Shown: piece by piece, positions 1-8,754 of the stretch
Numbering within the stretch: position 1 is the stretch's first letter
How the letters are laid out: each line of letters opens with the position of its first letter
The notes under the pieces: model-generated
The model's input: only the letters and a program-made list of their open reading frames with translations
What the model was told of the DNA's origin: nothing
The model's database searches: none
Program-made: the position numbers and the translations under genes
NCBI GenBank assembly: GCA_903910555.1
Contig: CAIVZZ010000019.1
Location: 43,235 to 107,234 of the forward strand
Length of the DNA: 64,000 nucleotides
Source of the DNA: an uncultured Gemmatimonadota bacterium
GTDB taxonomy: Bacteria; Gemmatimonadota; Gemmatimonadetes; Gemmatimonadales; Gemmatimonadaceae
Reading direction: 5' to 3'

Positions 1-2
1 CA

Positions 3-905
3 CCAACGCAGATAACGATCGGACTCATCCAGGACGCCGTCAGCGGTGATCAAACGCAAACGCTGACGGCCACGATCGCGCGCATTCGCGAGGCCGCCGG
101 CCGCGGCGCGCAGATCATCTGCCTCAAGGAACTCTTCAACGCGCCGTACTTCTGCAAATCGCTCAAGCAGGAGTATTTCAATTTCGCGGAGCCGATTCCG
201 GGGCACACCACCGAAGTGCTGCACGCGCTCGCCGCGGAACTGCAGATCGTGCTGATCGTGCCGATGTATGAACGCCAGGGCCCCGGCATCTATCGCAACT
301 CCGCCGCAGTGATCGACGCCGACGGCACGCTGCTCGGCGTCTATCGCAAAATGCACATCCCGCACGACCCGATGTTCGAAGAGAAATATTATTTCACACC
401 GGGCGATTCCGACGGCGACGGCCCGCAGTCTGCCGGCGGCTTCAAAGTCTGGAAGACGCGCTACGGAATCATCGGCGTGCTCATTTGCTGGGATCAGTGG
501 TATCCCGAAGCCGCGCGTATCACCGCGCTGCTCGGCGCGGAGATTCTGTTTTATCCGACAGCCATCGGCTGGCACCCCGCGGAAAAAGCAGAGTGGGGCG
601 ACGCGCAGGTTGATGCGTGGCGTACGGCGCAACGCGCCCACGCAATTGCGAACGGCGTGTTCGTCGCTGCGACAAATCGCGTGGGGCTCGAACCGGAACC
701 CGGCACCGACGGACTCGAGTTTTTCGGACATTCGTTCGTCTGCGATCCGTTCGGGCGTGTGATCGCCGAAGCGGGCACCGATCCGTCGATCGTCGTCGCG
801 TCGTGCGATCTCTCGCACATCGAGTCCACCCGCCGCAACTGGCCGTTCCTGCGCGATCGGCGCATCGACGCGTACGGTCCGATCCTGAACCGCTGGATGG
901 GATGA
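3..905 (+). CDS. aguB: N-carbamoylputrescine amidase, 5' end cut by window
   Basis: Carbon-nitrogen hydrolase of the nitrilase superfamily; the likely reaction is N-carbamoylputrescine to putrescine, CO2 and ammonia in the cytoplasm. The reading frame is open from base 3, and the first visible residues (ITIGLIQDA) are the usual first beta strand, so only a few N-terminal codons are missing. The nitrilase triad is visible: Glu in CLKELF, Lys in YRKMHIPHDP and Cys in LICWDQWYPE. The stop overlaps the start of aguA (ATGA), so the two are translationally coupled and form the two-step agmatine-to-putrescine route. The pairing with aguA makes this specificity more likely than another nitrilase. Confidence 0.93.
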   Translation, partial: PTQITIGLIQDAVSGDQTQTLTATIARIREAAGRGAQIICLKELFNAPYFCKSLKQEYFNFAEPIPGHTTEVLHALAAELQIVLIVPMYERQGPGIYRNSAAVIDADGTLLGVYRKMHIPHDPMFEEKYYFTPGDSDGDGPQSAGGFKVWKTRYGIIGVLICWDQWYPEAARITALLGAEILFYPTAIGWHPAEKAEWGDAQVDAWRTAQRAHAIANGVFVAATNRVGLEPEPGTDGLEFFGHSFVCDPFGRVIAEAGTDPSIVVASCDLSHIESTRRNWPFLRDRRIDAYGPILNRWMG

Positions 906-1951
906 CGCCACTGCGCTGGCCCGCCGAGTGGGAACGGCACGATGCGACATGGATTGCCTGGCCGCATCACGAACCGGATTGGCCGGGAAAGTTTGAGCCG
1001 ATTCCGCTGGTCTACGCGGAGATCGTACACGCGCTGCATTCACACGAGCGCGTCGAGATTCTTTGCCACGATGAAACCGTTCGAGAGAAGGCCTCGCGGA
1101 TTCTCGGCGAACGCGGGGTCGACTTGGCGCGCGTCCGTCTGCATCTCGTTCCGACAGATCGCACCTGGCTGCGCGATTCCGCACCGACCGCTGTGCGCAG
1201 CGCCGCCGGCGATGTCGAACTCGTGCGATGGGGATTCAACGCGTGGGCGAAGTACGACAATTTTTCACGCGACGCTGAAATCGGCGTCGCGGTCGCGCGG
1301 CTGACCGGGTTAAAGGTTCGCGAACCGCAGCGCCCTGACGGAAAAGGCCGCGTGATTCTCGAAGGCGGCGGCATCGAAACCGACGGACTCGGCACGATGC
1401 TCGTCACCGAAGAATGGCTGCTCTCGGATACGCAGGTGCGAAATTCCGGACTCGGACGCGGTGACTACGAACGCATCTTCGCCGACGCGCTCGGCATTTC
1501 AAAAACGATCTGGCTCGGCGAAGGCTGCATCGGCGATGACACGCACGGTCACATCGATGATATCGCGCGATTCGTCGCGCCCGGTGTATTGGTGCTCGCG
1601 CACGAAGAAGATCCCTCCGACGAAAACCACACACGCTCGCTCGACAATTTGAAACGGCTCGCCAACGCAACCGATGCGCGCGGCGAGCCGATCAAAGTTG
1701 TCACGCTTCCCTATCCGAGCGCCGTCATGATGGAAGGCCAGCGCCTTCCCGCGAGCTACGCAAATTTTTACATCGCAAACGGCATCGTCATCGTCCCAAC
1801 TTTCAACGACGCGAACGACCGCGTTGCGCTGAACACACTCTCATTACTCTTCCCCGACCGAAAAATCGTCGGCATTAACTCAGTAGATCTCGTCTGGGGC
1901 CTGGGAACGCTGCACTGTCTGACCCAACAGCAGCCGTCTCCTCGCTCCTAG
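902..1951 (+). CDS. aguA: agmatine deiminase
   Basis: Peptidyl-arginine-deiminase-type enzyme of 349 residues that hydrolyses agmatine to N-carbamoylputrescine, feeding the gene just upstream. Guanidino-modifying motifs are all present: TWLRDSAPT near the N-terminal third, LEGGGIETDG, HGHIDDIARFV with the catalytic His, and a C-terminal LHCLTQQQP with the nucleophilic Cys. The start is the ATG that overlaps the aguB stop; the frame stays open upstream but that part lies on aguB and has no family similarity. Length is normal for the family. Confidence 0.94.
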   Translation: MTPLRWPAEWERHDATWIAWPHHEPDWPGKFEPIPLVYAEIVHALHSHERVEILCHDETVREKASRILGERGVDLARVRLHLVPTDRTWLRDSAPTAVRSAAGDVELVRWGFNAWAKYDNFSRDAEIGVAVARLTGLKVREPQRPDGKGRVILEGGGIETDGLGTMLVTEEWLLSDTQVRNSGLGRGDYERIFADALGISKTIWLGEGCIGDDTHGHIDDIARFVAPGVLVLAHEEDPSDENHTRSLDNLKRLANATDARGEPIKVVTLPYPSAVMMEGQRLPASYANFYIANGIVIVPTFNDANDRVALNTLSLLFPDRKIVGINSVDLVWGLGTLHCLTQQQPSPRS

Positions 1952-1966
1952 CACATTGCGAGGTCG

Positions 1967-1990
1967 CCCCTCATGCTTCGCTCGTCCCCG
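1967..1990. repeat. intergenic repeat, copy 1 of dispersed 24-bp word
   Basis: The stretch between the convergent aguA and the next gene contains a 24-base word beginning CCCCTCATGCTTCGCTC. It recurs inverted at 6077-6100 with 23 of 24 bases identical, and in more diverged form at 18547-18570 (21/24) and 60615-60638 (19/24). No coding capacity. Confidence 0.7.
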
Positions 1991-1993
1991 CCG

Positions 1994-2491
1994 TTAGTGC
2001 TCGTGCTCCATCTTCGGCGGCGCAACCCACCCCGCCGGCGGTGTCTTCAGCGACTGCTGATCGCGAATAACCTTCCCGCCCAGCCACGCCGTCCGCCCCA
2101 TCGTCGTCGCACCCATCAGGCACGCGATCACGAGCACGATCTGCATCCAGCTCGCGAGCACCGCGTCTTTCGCCCGCGTGAGCTTCCACCATGCGAACGC
2201 CGCAAACGCGCCGCCGAGCAAGCAGACAATGTTCGCGTAACCGGCGGCTTCGCGGTGTTCATCCCACGAGTCCGCTTTCACCCACCAGAAATCTTCGAGC
2301 ACCTCGTGCGCACCGTGTCCGGTTAGCACGCTCGGGTATGCGAACAATCCCGCGATCGTCAGAGAAGCGGCGGCGTACAGCCACGCCGCGCGCGATTTTG
2401 TCGCAATCGCGAGCAGTGACGCAAAAAGTGCCATCACGGTGAGAATCACTGGAAAGTGATTCAGAATCAGATGCAGTTCGCGTTGGTCCAT
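1994..2491 (-). CDS. small multi-helix membrane protein (DUF2231-like)
   Basis: A 165-residue integral membrane protein with about four hydrophobic helices, beginning MDQRELHLILNHFPV. The HxxLNHFPV start, the GHGAHEVLEDF segment between helices and the His-rich C terminus (PKMEHEH) resemble DUF2231-type proteins, some of which sit with haem-containing respiratory components, but the function is unknown. The start was chosen at the ATG preceded by AAAGGAG on the minus strand rather than the longer frame, whose extra 24 residues are polar. It is divergent from the binding-protein gene at 2545, with about 50 bases between the two starts. Confidence 0.75.
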   Translation of the reverse strand: MDQRELHLILNHFPVILTVMALFASLLAIATKSRAAWLYAAASLTIAGLFAYPSVLTGHGAHEVLEDFWWVKADSWDEHREAAGYANIVCLLGGAFAAFAWWKLTRAKDAVLASWMQIVLVIACLMGATTMGRTAWLGGKVIRDQQSLKTPPAGWVAPPKMEHEH

Positions 2492-2544
2492 GGCTCCTTT
2501 CGGGTATCGGTTCCGCGACGCACGTCCGACGTGCACATTGAAGA

Positions 2545-3651
2545 ATGCTTCGGACGCGCGCAAAAATCACCTCTATTCTACTTCTTGTCGCCGCGGCGTG
2601 CTCGCCGGCCGATAAAAGTGGAGGCGCGCCCTACACGATCGGTGCGGCGGGACCGTGGCAGCTCAGTCACGGACGCAACACTCGCCTCGGAATTGAACTC
2701 GCCCTCAAAGAGATCAACGACGCGGGCGGCGTGAATGGCCACAAGCTGCAAATCAAGGAAGCCGACGATCGCGCCGACGGCGCCGTCGCCGCGCAGGTCG
2801 CGAAGAAATTCGTCGAGGACAAATCGATCGCCGCTGTCGTCGGTCACGTCACGTCGGGCGCGATGGTTGCCGCCGCGCAGGTCTACGACGGCCAGCTCGC
2901 CGCCGTCGCGACATCGGCGAGCTCACCGGATCTAACCGGCATTTCGAAGTGGGCCTTTCGCATCATCTCGAGCGATTCGGCCAACGGCGCAGACATGGCC
3001 AAGTTCGCATCGCGCACGGGACACAAACGCGCTGCGATCCTGTACGAGAACGACAACTACGGGCGCGGGCTCGCCGACGCGTTCCGCAAGAACTTTACGG
3101 GCGAGATCATCGATATCGATCCGATCCGTTCCGACGCGGCGAATCACGAGATCTACATCTCATACTTCAAACTCAAGCAGCCGGATATCGTTTTCGTCGC
3201 CGGCGTGATCGGCTCCGCTCTGCCAATGCTCGCCGAAGCAAAAAAACAGGGACTCAAAGTCGACTTCATGGGCGGCGACGGATGGACCCCGATCGTCGAG
3301 CGGCCCGAGATTTCCGAGGGTGCATATGTTGGCGCACCGTTCGCGCCCACCGATCCGCGCCCCGAAGCGCAGAAGTTCGTCGCGACGTACAAGGCCGCCT
3401 ACAAAGGAGAAGAGCCCGACGGCAACGCCGCGCTCGGGTACGACGCGACAAAAATCATCGCGGCTGCACTCGCCGCCGTCGGCCCTGATCGCGAAAAAAT
3501 CCGCGACTGGCTCGCACATCTTTCTCTGCCGTTTGCCGGCGTGACGGGACCGATTCGATTTCTGCCGACCGGTGATCCCGCGGGTAAGAGCATCACGATG
3601 ACGCGCGTGGGGCACGACGGCACGCTCGTTGTGCTCGGCGCGGCAAAGTAG
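2545..3651 (+). CDS. branched-chain amino acid-type ABC substrate-binding lipoprotein
   Basis: Periplasmic-binding-fold protein of the LivJ/type I family, 368 residues. The N terminus is a lipoprotein signal ([10 protein letters not shown], lipobox Cys about residue 19). The mature part follows the family order: IGAAGPWQL at the first strand, [11 protein letters not shown], the hinge region [16 protein letters not shown], and [19 protein letters not shown] in the second lobe. No permease or ATPase genes follow; instead a chemoreceptor begins 7 bases after the stop. This suggests that the protein could hand its ligand to a receptor rather than, or as well as, to a transporter. Ligand unknown. 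Confidence 0.88.
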   Translation: MLRTRAKITSILLLVAAACSPADKSGGAPYTIGAAGPWQLSHGRNTRLGIELALKEINDAGGVNGHKLQIKEADDRADGAVAAQVAKKFVEDKSIAAVVGHVTSGAMVAAAQVYDGQLAAVATSASSPDLTGISKWAFRIISSDSANGADMAKFASRTGHKRAAILYENDNYGRGLADAFRKNFTGEIIDIDPIRSDAANHEIYISYFKLKQPDIVFVAGVIGSALPMLAEAKKQGLKVDFMGGDGWTPIVERPEISEGAYVGAPFAPTDPRPEAQKFVATYKAAYKGEEPDGNAALGYDATKIIAAALAAVGPDREKIRDWLAHLSLPFAGVTGPIRFLPTGDPAGKSITMTRVGHDGTLVVLGAAK

Positions 3652-3658
3652 CTCACGC

Positions 3659-5365
3659 ATGAATCCCCTGACACTCGGCACGATTCGCTCACGCCTCCTC
3701 GCCGGATTCGGTGCGGTAATCGTGCTGCTCGCCGTCGCGGGAATTGTCGGGCGCCTCTCACTCACATCGCTCTCGCAGCGGATCGAGTCGACGCTCGCGG
3801 CCACACGCCGCGAGGCGCGCCTGACCACAGACATCACGTCGAACGTCGCGCAGGAACTCTCGGCGGGCGGCCGCTACCTCGAAAATCCGGACACCGCGAG
3901 CCAGAACGCATTTCGTTCGTACGGCTGGGCCGCGCACCGCGCGCAGAAAGAACTCAACGAAAGCGAGGGAATGAGCGCCGACGATATCGCGGTCGTCGCC
4001 GCGATCGACGTGCGACTTTCCGGGCTCGAAAACGAACTCGCCGTCGCGCATCGACTGAAAGATCTCAAGCGCGACAAAGAAGCGGGCGTCGCGGAGGCGT
4101 CGGCGCACGTGTCGGAATCCGCGCTCCTCGCGAGCGTGCAGCAGCTCGGACAGCGGCGCGCCCGGCAGATGGAGCACACGTCGCAAGACCTGCGCGCGGA
4201 GGCGGACCGCCGCTCGCTGCTGCTCGTCGCATTCATATTCGTCGCGATCGTACTCGGCATCGTCATCGTGATGAGCACGGTGCGGTCGATCTCCGTGCCG
4301 CTCGAGGCGCTCGTTGCCCATGCGCGCGCGCTGAGCAATGGCAGACTCGACGTCCGCACCAAGACCGATATGCCCGGCGAGTTCCGCGAGCTCGCGATCG
4401 CGATGAATTCAACCGCGGACTCACTCGCGCGAATTGTCGATGTCGCGAGCTCAACGGCCGAAGATGTCTCGACATCCGCGCACCAGCTCGCCTCTGCAGC
4501 CGAGCAGATCTCGCATGCCGCAGGTCAGACGGCGACGGCGATGTCGGACGTCACCGAGGGCGCGGAACTCCAGGTAACCGCGCTGCGCACCGTGGACGAC
4601 TCATTCCACGTGATGCGCACGAGTGCAGATACCGTGCGCACCGGTGCAAGCCAGGTGAAGGATCTCGCCGACGGAATCGAACGTTCGGCACGCGAAAAGC
4701 GCGCGGAAATAGACCGCGCGCTTGGGATTCTCGCCGAGGTTCGCACGAGCGTCGAGCGTGCCGCCGGCGAAGTTCGCGAACTCACCGGAGTGGCAGAGAG
4801 CATCAACAGGTTTGTCGCAACGGTCAGCCGCATCGCCGAGCAGACGAACCTGCTCGCGCTGAACGCGGCAATCGAAGCGGCGCGCGCGGGCGCGGCCGGC
4901 CGCGGCTTCGCCGTTGTTGCCGACGAAGTGCGCAAACTCGCCGAGCAGGCGCAGACCGCGGCGGACGATGTCGTGCAGCTGACGGCGGTCGTCACCGCGC
5001 GAGTCGGCAGCACAACGCAGGCGATGCAGGCGGGCTCATCGCGCGTACGCGAGATCCAGCAGCTCTCGCGTGATATCGACGCGGCGCTCTCGGAAATCAC
5101 GAACGCCGCGAAAGACACGCTGATTGCCGCTGGCGATGTGACCGTGGCCGCCGACGAAAATGTGAATGCGGTCTTGGGAGCGAGCGCCGGGATCTCGCAG
5201 GCCGCGCGCACCGCGGAAGGACATGCAGCGGCGGCTCAGGAAGTCAGCGCGAGCACCGAGGAACAGAGCGCCGCGTGCGAAGAGATGAGTTCGGCCTCAG
5301 CGTCGCTCCTGACCGGCGCGAGCCGTCTCAAGGAAATCGTTTCCGGGCTGCGCACCAACCAATGA
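3659..5365 (+). CDS. methyl-accepting chemotaxis protein
   Basis: Transmembrane chemoreceptor of 568 residues. TM1 lies at about 13-35 and TM2 at about 186-208, enclosing a periplasmic helical region of about 150 residues. A HAMP domain follows (about 208-260), then the cytoplasmic coiled-coil signalling domain with the highly conserved hairpin tip ([18 protein letters not shown], then [15 protein letters not shown]) that binds CheA and CheW. There is no C-terminal pentapeptide for CheR tethering. The start is the ATG 8 bases after the stop of the binding protein, so the two are probably co-expressed. The helical periplasmic domain could be contacted by that binding protein, but this is inference. 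Confidence 0.93.
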   Translation: MNPLTLGTIRSRLLAGFGAVIVLLAVAGIVGRLSLTSLSQRIESTLAATRREARLTTDITSNVAQELSAGGRYLENPDTASQNAFRSYGWAAHRAQKELNESEGMSADDIAVVAAIDVRLSGLENELAVAHRLKDLKRDKEAGVAEASAHVSESALLASVQQLGQRRARQMEHTSQDLRAEADRRSLLLVAFIFVAIVLGIVIVMSTVRSISVPLEALVAHARALSNGRLDVRTKTDMPGEFRELAIAMNSTADSLARIVDVASSTAEDVSTSAHQLASAAEQISHAAGQTATAMSDVTEGAELQVTALRTVDDSFHVMRTSADTVRTGASQVKDLADGIERSAREKRAEIDRALGILAEVRTSVERAAGEVRELTGVAESINRFVATVSRIAEQTNLLALNAAIEAARAGAAGRGFAVVADEVRKLAEQAQTAADDVVQLTAVVTARVGSTTQAMQAGSSRVREIQQLSRDIDAALSEITNAAKDTLIAAGDVTVAADENVNAVLGASAGISQAARTAEGHAAAAQEVSASTEEQSAACEEMSSASASLLTGASRLKEIVSGLRTNQ

Positions 5366-6072
5366 CGGCAGGCAGCAAAGACGGCGCCGGCGCACCGGCC
5401 GTGCTGCTCCTGAGCGGCGGCCTCGATTCGACGACGCTGCTCGCGCTCGCGACGAAACAGGGATTCGCCGTCAACGCACTGACCTTTCGGTATGGTCAGC
5501 GTCACGGCGTGGAGATCGACCGTGCGCGTGAGATCGCCGCGAAGTACGGCGTCGCGCGGCATGTTGTTGCGGACATCGACCTTCGCCTCTTTGGCGGATC
5601 CGCGCTCACGAGCGACATCGCGGTTCCGAAAGACCGGAGCGCAGGCGAGCTCGGCCATGGGATTCCCGTGACGTATGTTCCCGCGCGCAATACGATTTTT
5701 CTTTCGTTCGCGCTCGCATGGGCCGAGGTGCTCGGCGCAAATGAAATTTTTATTGGCGTCAACGCGCTCGACTACAGCGGCTATCCCGACTGCAGGCCGG
5801 AATTCATTCGCGCGTTTGAGGCCATGGCGCGGCTCGCGACGCGGGTCGGCGTGGAGAATGCGGGGGGCGTCAGTGTGCGCACGCCGCTGATCGACATGAG
5901 CAAAAAAGAGATCGTCGCGCTCGGACTTTCACTCGGCGTGGATTACGGGATGACCACGAGTTGCTACGACCCCGCTCCGGATGGAACCGCGTGCGGGCAC
6001 TGCGATGCGTGCCAGCTGCGGCTGAAAGGATTTTCTGAGGCGGGCGTGCGCGATCCGGTGAGATACGCGTGA
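5362..6072 (+). CDS. queC: 7-cyano-7-deazaguanine synthase
   Basis: ATP-dependent enzyme converting 7-carboxy-7-deazaguanine to preQ0 in queuosine biosynthesis, 236 residues. It carries the N-terminal PP-loop motif [11 protein letters not shown], the [14 protein letters not shown] motif, and a four-Cys zinc site near the C terminus ([17 protein letters not shown]). The ATG overlaps the stop of the chemoreceptor (ATGA), so it appears coupled to an unrelated upstream gene. queE follows after 34 bases. No queD or queF is visible in this window. Confidence 0.95.
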   Translation: MTAGSKDGAGAPAVLLLSGGLDSTTLLALATKQGFAVNALTFRYGQRHGVEIDRAREIAAKYGVARHVVADIDLRLFGGSALTSDIAVPKDRSAGELGHGIPVTYVPARNTIFLSFALAWAEVLGANEIFIGVNALDYSGYPDCRPEFIRAFEAMARLATRVGVENAGGVSVRTPLIDMSKKEIVALGLSLGVDYGMTTSCYDPAPDGTACGHCDACQLRLKGFSEAGVRDPVRYA

Positions 6073-6076
6073 AAAA

Positions 6077-6100
6077 CGGGGACGAGCGAAGCGTGAGGGG
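6077..6100. repeat. intergenic repeat, inverted copy of the 1967-1990 word
   Basis: The queC-queE gap is almost entirely occupied by the reverse complement of the 24-base word at 1967-1990 (23/24 identical). Its last bases, GTGAGGGGAG, also provide the purine-rich sequence that probably serves as ribosome-binding site for queE. Confidence 0.7.
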
Positions 6101-6106
6101 AGTCCG

Positions 6107-6745
6107 GTGACATACGCCGTCAAAGAGATCTTCTATACGCTGCAGGGCGAAGGCTTTCACACGGGCCGCCCGGCGGTGTTCATGCGGTTCGCCGGCTGCA
6201 ATCTGTGGACGGGCCGCGAGGAAGACCGCGCGACGGCCGTATGCAAGTTCTGCGACACGGATTTTGTCGGGATCGGCCCCGATGGCGGCAAGTTTGCGAC
6301 CGCGAATGATCTTGCCGATGCCGTCGCTGCGAAGTGGCCCAAAGAGCATGAAGGCGGGGGCCGCCGATTTGTGGTCTGCACCGGCGGCGAACCGCTCCTG
6401 CAACTCGACATTGACGCGATCGATGCGCTGCACGCACGCGGATTCGCCGTGGCAGTCGAAACGAACGGTACGCAGCCGGCACCGCGCGGGCTTGACTGGA
6501 TTTGCGTGAGCCCGAAAATCGGTGCGCCCCTCGTGCTCACCTCGGGCGACGAGCTGAAGCTCGTTTACCCGCAAACGGGCGGCGAACCGGAGCAATTCGC
6601 GCAGCTCGACTTTGCGCATTTCTTTGTGCAGCCGATGGACGGACCGGACATCGACCGAAACTCCCGGCTGGCTCTGGAGTACTGCCTGACAAACCCCCGG
6701 TGGCGACTTTCTGTCCAAACACACAAAGCGCTGGGGATCCGCTAG
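6107..6745 (+). CDS. queE: 7-carboxy-7-deazaguanine synthase (radical SAM)
   Basis: Radical SAM enzyme that contracts 6-carboxytetrahydropterin to 7-carboxy-7-deazaguanine, the substrate of QueC. It has 212 residues and starts at GTG behind GAGGGGAG. The N-terminal signature VKEIFYTLQGEGFHTGRPA is intact. The iron-sulfur ligands are C31, C46 and C49, so the cluster motif is the expanded CX14CX2C found in one QueE subgroup rather than the usual CX3CX2C. TGGEPLLQLD is the SAM-binding GGE motif, and VETNGT follows. It forms a two-gene unit with queC. Confidence 0.95.
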   Translation: MTYAVKEIFYTLQGEGFHTGRPAVFMRFAGCNLWTGREEDRATAVCKFCDTDFVGIGPDGGKFATANDLADAVAAKWPKEHEGGGRRFVVCTGGEPLLQLDIDAIDALHARGFAVAVETNGTQPAPRGLDWICVSPKIGAPLVLTSGDELKLVYPQTGGEPEQFAQLDFAHFFVQPMDGPDIDRNSRLALEYCLTNPRWRLSVQTHKALGIR

Positions 6746-6822
6746 GAAATCGTTCGAAAGGGTTACGGCGGGTCGGACTATGAACTACCTTGAACGGTCG
6801 TTCCCCCAATAACACGGTCTAA

Positions 6823-7425
6823 ATGCTTCGTTCCCGCCTCACCCTGCTGTTGTCTGGCGCCATCCTCTGTGCCGTCGCGGTTCCCGCGTCGGCCCAGCAG
6901 AAGGCGTCCGTCAAGTCGCCCAAAAAGGCGGTGCAGGCAGTGACGGAGCGTGAGGCCAACCCGGCCGGTCCGTTCGCACGGCTTTCGTTCGTCCAGCGCG
7001 ACTCGATCATCGAACACACGCGGAACCTGCTGGGCGTGAAGTACAAGTGGGCCGGGCTCAATCCTTTGAAGGGACTCGACTGCAGCGGCATCGTGAAGTA
7101 CGTCTTCGCGAAGCTCGGTGTCGAGCTCCCGCACCACGCTGCCGCACTCGCGAAGATGGGCGACCCGATTGCGAAAGACACCGCCGAAATGCAGCCCGGC
7201 GATCTTCTCGTATTCGGCAAGGGCAAGCGCATCTCGCATGTCGGGATCTACGTCGGTGACGGCAAGATGATCCACGCCTCGAGCAGCGCGCATCACGTGG
7301 TCGAGACGGAAGTCGTGAAGTACCGTCCCGCCGGCGGCCTGCAGTGGAAGGGTGTCCGCCGCATCGTCGGGATCGACTCGACGGTGATCGAGAACGACCC
7401 AGAGCCCACCCCGCCCGCGCGCTAG
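6823..7425 (+). CDS. secreted NlpC/P60 family (C40) peptidase
   Basis: Exported cell-wall hydrolase of 200 residues with a Sec signal peptide (cleavage near ASAQQ, residue 24). The NlpC/P60 catalytic residues are present: Cys87 in GLDCSGIVKYVF, His139 in ISHVGIYVG and His151 in MIHASSS. The family cleaves D-gamma-glutamyl-diaminopimelate bonds in peptidoglycan stems. The basic stretch after the signal (KASVKSPKKA) has no SH3-like domain, so it is a minimal single-domain enzyme. It is a lone gene, convergent with the CapA-like gene only 6 bases away. Confidence 0.9.
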   Translation: MLRSRLTLLLSGAILCAVAVPASAQQKASVKSPKKAVQAVTEREANPAGPFARLSFVQRDSIIEHTRNLLGVKYKWAGLNPLKGLDCSGIVKYVFAKLGVELPHHAAALAKMGDPIAKDTAEMQPGDLLVFGKGKRISHVGIYVGDGKMIHASSSAHHVVETEVVKYRPAGGLQWKGVRRIVGIDSTVIENDPEPTPPAR

Positions 7426-7431
7426 TCCGGG

Positions 7432-8520
7432 CTAGGGCCGCGGTTTGATCTCGCCGGTGGCTGAGATCTCCGCTCCAGTCGCAGGAAAATCCTGTTTGGA
7501 CAATTCCGCGACATCATGTGCCCCGAGATTGGCGGAATCCGCCTGCACATAGCCGGGCGCGCTTTGCACCGTTGAACGCAGCACCGCGTCGTGCACCGAG
7601 CCGTCGCCCGCAAGATTCGCGCACAGCACCGCGCCGTGGTCGTTCACTCCAGAGTGATTGAACGGCCCGTACGTGACCAGATTCCCGAGCGAGTGCGCGA
7701 TGAGTGAGTGTCCATTCCACTCGATCGCGCGCAGCACGTGCGGTCCGCTGCCAATCACGAGACTCGCACCTGCTGCGACCGCGGCGCGCGCGAACGCGAC
7801 ACTGTTGCCGCGATTCTCACCGGCAAAATGCTCGATCCGGTCCGGCGTGTGGCGCGCGGTGGCACCTTCCGCGCCGATATGCATCGTGACGATCACGCGG
7901 CCATAACGCTCCGCAGCGCGCGCGACGCTGCGCGTCACGGCGTCGAGATCGGTGACGCCTTGCACACTCCACGGGCTGAAGCCGAGGAACGCGATGGTGT
8001 CGCCATCGGCGATCGGGACCGGAGTTGCGAGCGTATCAGCGCCGGTGGCGAGCACGCCGGCCTGCGCGAGGAGGCGCTGCGTTTCAAACAATCCCGCTTC
8101 GCCGGCATCGTGCGCGTGATTGTTCGCGATGTTGCCGACGACGGATGCGGAGTCATTTACGTGGCGCAGCGCAGCAGCCACGGACGGCTGCTGGCGGAGC
8201 GCGAAGCAAAGCGTCGAGCGTCGCGCGCACTTTCGCGGCGCGCGACCGCTGCCAATCGCGCCTTCGACGTTCAGCAGGATGACGTTGGCGTCGGCGAGGA
8301 GCGGCGTGAGCGGCGCGAGCAGCTCGCGCGGATCCGGAAGTGCGCGGACACCGCGGCCGCGTGCCCAGGCGGTGTCGAGGTTGGTGCCCAGAGAGACATC
8401 ACCGCCGGCGCAGAAGCGGATGTCTTTTTTGATGGGTGCTTGGGCGACTGCAACGGCAGAAGCGAGAACGAACGCTGTGAGAAACGAAAATGCAGAATGC
8501 AGAAGAGGAATGCGGGGCAC
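7432..8520 (-). CDS. CapA-family poly-gamma-glutamate/metallophosphatase-like protein
   Basis: A 362-residue exported protein of the CapA (PGA_cap) family, which has a calcineurin-like fold. Characteristic blocks are GGDVSLGTNL, LLNVEGAIG, GNIANNHAHDAGEAGL, LGFSPW, VTMHIGAEG and SLVIGSGPHVLRAIEWNGHSLIAHSLGNLV. An N-terminal signal peptide ends near VAVAQA. The only upstream start is a GTG at 8520. Its first 12 codons lie inside one arm of a large inverted repeat (8489-8516), so the N terminus of the signal peptide may have been supplied by the repeat. Substrate unknown; the absence of other capsule genes argues against simple capsule synthesis. Confidence 0.82.
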   Translation of the reverse strand: MPRIPLLHSAFSFLTAFVLASAVAVAQAPIKKDIRFCAGGDVSLGTNLDTAWARGRGVRALPDPRELLAPLTPLLADANVILLNVEGAIGSGRAPRKCARRSTLCFALRQQPSVAAALRHVNDSASVVGNIANNHAHDAGEAGLFETQRLLAQAGVLATGADTLATPVPIADGDTIAFLGFSPWSVQGVTDLDAVTRSVARAAERYGRVIVTMHIGAEGATARHTPDRIEHFAGENRGNSVAFARAAVAAGASLVIGSGPHVLRAIEWNGHSLIAHSLGNLVTYGPFNHSGVNDHGAVLCANLAGDGSVHDAVLRSTVQSAPGYVQADSANLGAHDVAELSKQDFPATGAEISATGEIKPRP

Positions 8521-8659
8521 GGGATAAGTGGCGAGAGATGAGATGGATCAAGGATGCGGTACAACGTCGTTCTTCGCACCTGTGGCCCTGCGTCCTGCGT
8601 TCAACTCAAATCTCGCCGCTCCATGCCTGTACCCGCGTTCCTCTTCTGCATTCTGCATT
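8489..8659. repeat. nested inverted-repeat element A
   Basis: Outer arms 8489-8516 and 8632-8659 are reverse complements over 27 of 28 bases. Inside them, GTGGCGAGA near 8528 and TCTCGCCGCT at 8611-8620 form a second imperfect pair. The right outer arm (CGCGTTCCTCTTCTGC) resembles the right outer arm of the element at 30381-30515. The element fills most of the divergent gap between the CapA-like gene and the TonB receptor and extends into the former's coding start. Confidence 0.72.
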
Positions 8660-8754
8660 AGCTGGAAAATCCGCATCCCGAATTGCCTTGCCTATTCGCG
8701 GTTAAACGCCAAAGCTTGTCCCGTCCCACACACTCACTCAATATGGGGTGTCTC

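Noticed and set aside
617..901. In-frame upstream extension of aguA by 95 codons
   Set aside because: It lies wholly on aguB in another frame, is very Arg-rich, and the family start is at the ATGA overlap.
7708..8541. 277-codon open frame on the plus strand
   Set aside because: Antisense shadow of the CapA-like gene; Arg/Ala-rich with no signal, domain or ribosome-binding site.
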